DNA of 6,649 nucleotides from Oscillospiraceae bacterium (GTDB lineage Bacteria > Bacillota > Clostridia > Oscillospirales > Ruminococcaceae). Below the pieces are notes generated by a model. It saw nothing but the letters and a program-made list of their open reading frames with translations. It did no database searches and had not been told where the DNA came from. A program made the position numbers and the translations under genes. Position 1 is the first letter of the stretch, and each line of letters begins with the position of its first letter. Below are positions 5,976-6,649 of this stretch, piece after piece. The stretch spans positions 1 through 6,649 of the forward strand of contig JAHHTS010000116.1 of NCBI GenBank assembly GCA_020024475.1, given 5' to 3'.

Positions 5976-6003
5976 ATTATACAACTTTTATTGCGGCTGT
6001 CAA
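5976..6003 (-). promoter_or_regulatory. near-perfect sigma-A promoter of the abiF RNA and abi gene
   Basis: On the minus strand both hexamers are consensus: TTGACA (6003-5998) and TATAAT (5981-5976), with a 16-bp spacer. The start point is expected at about 5969-5968, just before the structured RNA. Such strength is unusual for a toxin gene and fits high production of a small antitoxin RNA. Confidence 0.85.
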
Positions 6004-6044
6004 GATTCCTTTCTCAAAAAAGAATCCAAGCTCCCACTATTGCC

Positions 6045-6089
6045 CATGGTACTTACCTGTTACACTGCGTGTAACAGGTAAGTACCATG
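6045..6089. repeat. 21-bp perfect inverted repeat with 3-nt loop
   Basis: The left arm is 6045-6065 (beginning CATGGTACTTACC) and the right arm is 6069-6089 (ending GGTAAGTACCATG), with TGC between them. All 21 positions pair. It begins 7 nt after the tnpV stop codon on that strand. Neither side has a T-run, so it is not a standard intrinsic terminator. It may insulate the abi promoter from tnpV readthrough, or be a palindromic mobile repeat or a recombination-related site. Confidence 0.85.
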
Positions 6090-6096
6090 TTGTCAA

Positions 6097-6465
6097 TTAT
6101 CTATAAATCAATTCGTTCAACACAATTTCTTCTGCACGATTGTGGATGCTGCCCATTCTCTGAATCCATTCCCACTGATTATCTTCTTTCATTTTCTCAG
6201 TTACAGACTCAGAATTTTGCATCTGACTGATAATAACCTGTAATCTCTCTTGTGCCTGCTCATTGATATCCGCAAGATAAGTCCAAAGCTGGCAACTCAG
6301 CACCAAAGCATTAAACAGCATCGGATTATTCTCCCTTAAATATTCTCGGTGCATACGTCCATACTTTCCGATAGGACGTTCTTCCTCCGGTAACTTCAAC
6401 TCCGGTATGTAATAATCCCCAACAAGTACATAATCAATTCCGTTCTTTGTAATTCTCTCTTTCAT
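6097..6465 (-). CDS. tnpV: TnpV family transposon-encoded protein
   Basis: This is a 122-residue small soluble protein. It carries the hallmarks of the TnpV family named from the Tn4451 group of clostridial mobilizable transposons: GDYYIPELKLPEEERPIGKYG (16-36), LWTYLADINEQAQERL (60-75) and DNQWEWIQRMGSIHNRAEEIVLNELIY (95-121). The length matches the family and both ends look intact. The start ATG at 6465 has AGAGG at 6479-6475 with 9 nt spacing. The biochemical role of TnpV is unknown; it is not a transposase and usually accompanies serine-recombinase elements. No recombinase gene is seen in this window. Its presence marks the region as part of, or derived from, a mobile element and supports the view that the neighbouring defence genes are cargo. 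Confidence 0.88.
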   Translation of the reverse strand: MKERITKNGIDYVLVGDYYIPELKLPEEERPIGKYGRMHREYLRENNPMLFNALVLSCQLWTYLADINEQAQERLQVIISQMQNSESVTEKMKEDNQWEWIQRMGSIHNRAEEIVLNELIYR

Positions 6466-6649
6466 CGTATTTGACCTCTTTCACAACGTATTTATCATAG
6501 CTTGAATTTCATCTGTCGTAAAAGTGTCGTAAATTCAAGTCGCATTTTAAAAAATCCTTGATTTTTAAGAGTTTGCAGTACTCAATGCATCACCTGCCGT
6601 GGCAAACAAACATTATTTTTATCATATTTTTTTCTTCCTATCCTTACTG
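6466..6649. other. tnpV upstream region with tandem 11-bp repeat
   Basis: No gene is supported here. On the minus strand TTTACGACA occurs twice at an 11-bp period (6533-6525 and 6522-6514), inside an inverted repeat CTTGAATTT (6501-6509) / AAATTCAAG (6531-6539). A possible tnpV promoter uses TTTACG (6522-6517) as -35 and TATGAT (6499-6494) as -10 with a 17-bp spacer, so the repeats would overlap the -35 like an operator. A 17-codon open stretch (IYDTFTTDEIQAMINTL, stop at 6483-6481) lies just before the tnpV ribosome binding site. It is bounded by a stop and has only a late internal ATG, so it may be the tail of a decayed gene. Confidence 0.4.

Noticed and set aside
5901..5984. Longer N-terminus for the abi protein, starting upstream of 5900
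   Set aside because: It would translate through the structured RNA and its terminator. The conserved Abi_2 sequence starts after 5900, where a ribosome binding site is present.
6004..6027. GATTC/GAATC inverted repeat upstream of the abi promoter
   Set aside because: It is a 5-bp stem only, in AT-rich sequence, easily explained by chance.

Overview
The window looks like an accessory region of a low-GC Gram-positive gut anaerobe, most likely a Lachnospiraceae/Clostridia genome. The AT-rich composition, strong AGGAGG-type ribosome binding sites, a TnpV-family transposon gene, an XRE regulator and a cluster of abortive-infection-type genes all point that way. The species cannot be named from this sequence.

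Layout, left to right. (1) Positions 1-50 hold the first codons of a leftward gene that runs off the window. A gene-free leader of about 390 bp separates it from a rightward XRE-family regulator (442-1257). (2) A leftward two-gene operon follows: a ComEC-like metallo-beta-lactamase (MBL) fold protein (2105-3199), translationally coupled through TGATG to a four-TM membrane protein (1353-2105). It ends at a strong hairpin terminator (1261-1297) whose U-tract lies in the 3' end of the XRE gene. (3) A divergent intergenic region (3200-3493) carries a near-consensus CIRCE operator (the HrcA heat-shock site) at the probable start point of the MBL operon, plus a 17-bp palindrome. (4) A rightward AAA15/AAA21-type ATPase (3494-4819) reads away from the MBL operon and ends at its own hairpin. 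(5) A leftward HEPN RNase-type toxin of the Abi_2/AbiF family (4992-5900) is preceded by a small structured RNA of the abiF type, with a near-perfect sigma-A promoter. (6) A 21-bp perfect palindrome lies just behind a leftward tnpV gene (6097-6465), and about 180 bp of non-coding upstream sequence closes the window.

Reading: this is probably defence cargo on a TnpV-bearing mobile element. The abi gene and its RNA form a complete toxin / RNA-antitoxin unit. The small RNA and the toxin mRNA appear to share one promoter, with a terminator-like hairpin between them, so readthrough would set the ratio. The MBL/4TM pair resembles a soluble sensor or enzyme coupled to a membrane effector, and the divergent ATPase may or may not belong to it. 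The most unexpected signal is the CIRCE site in front of the MBL/4TM operon, which would tie a putative defence module to the host heat-shock regulator HrcA.
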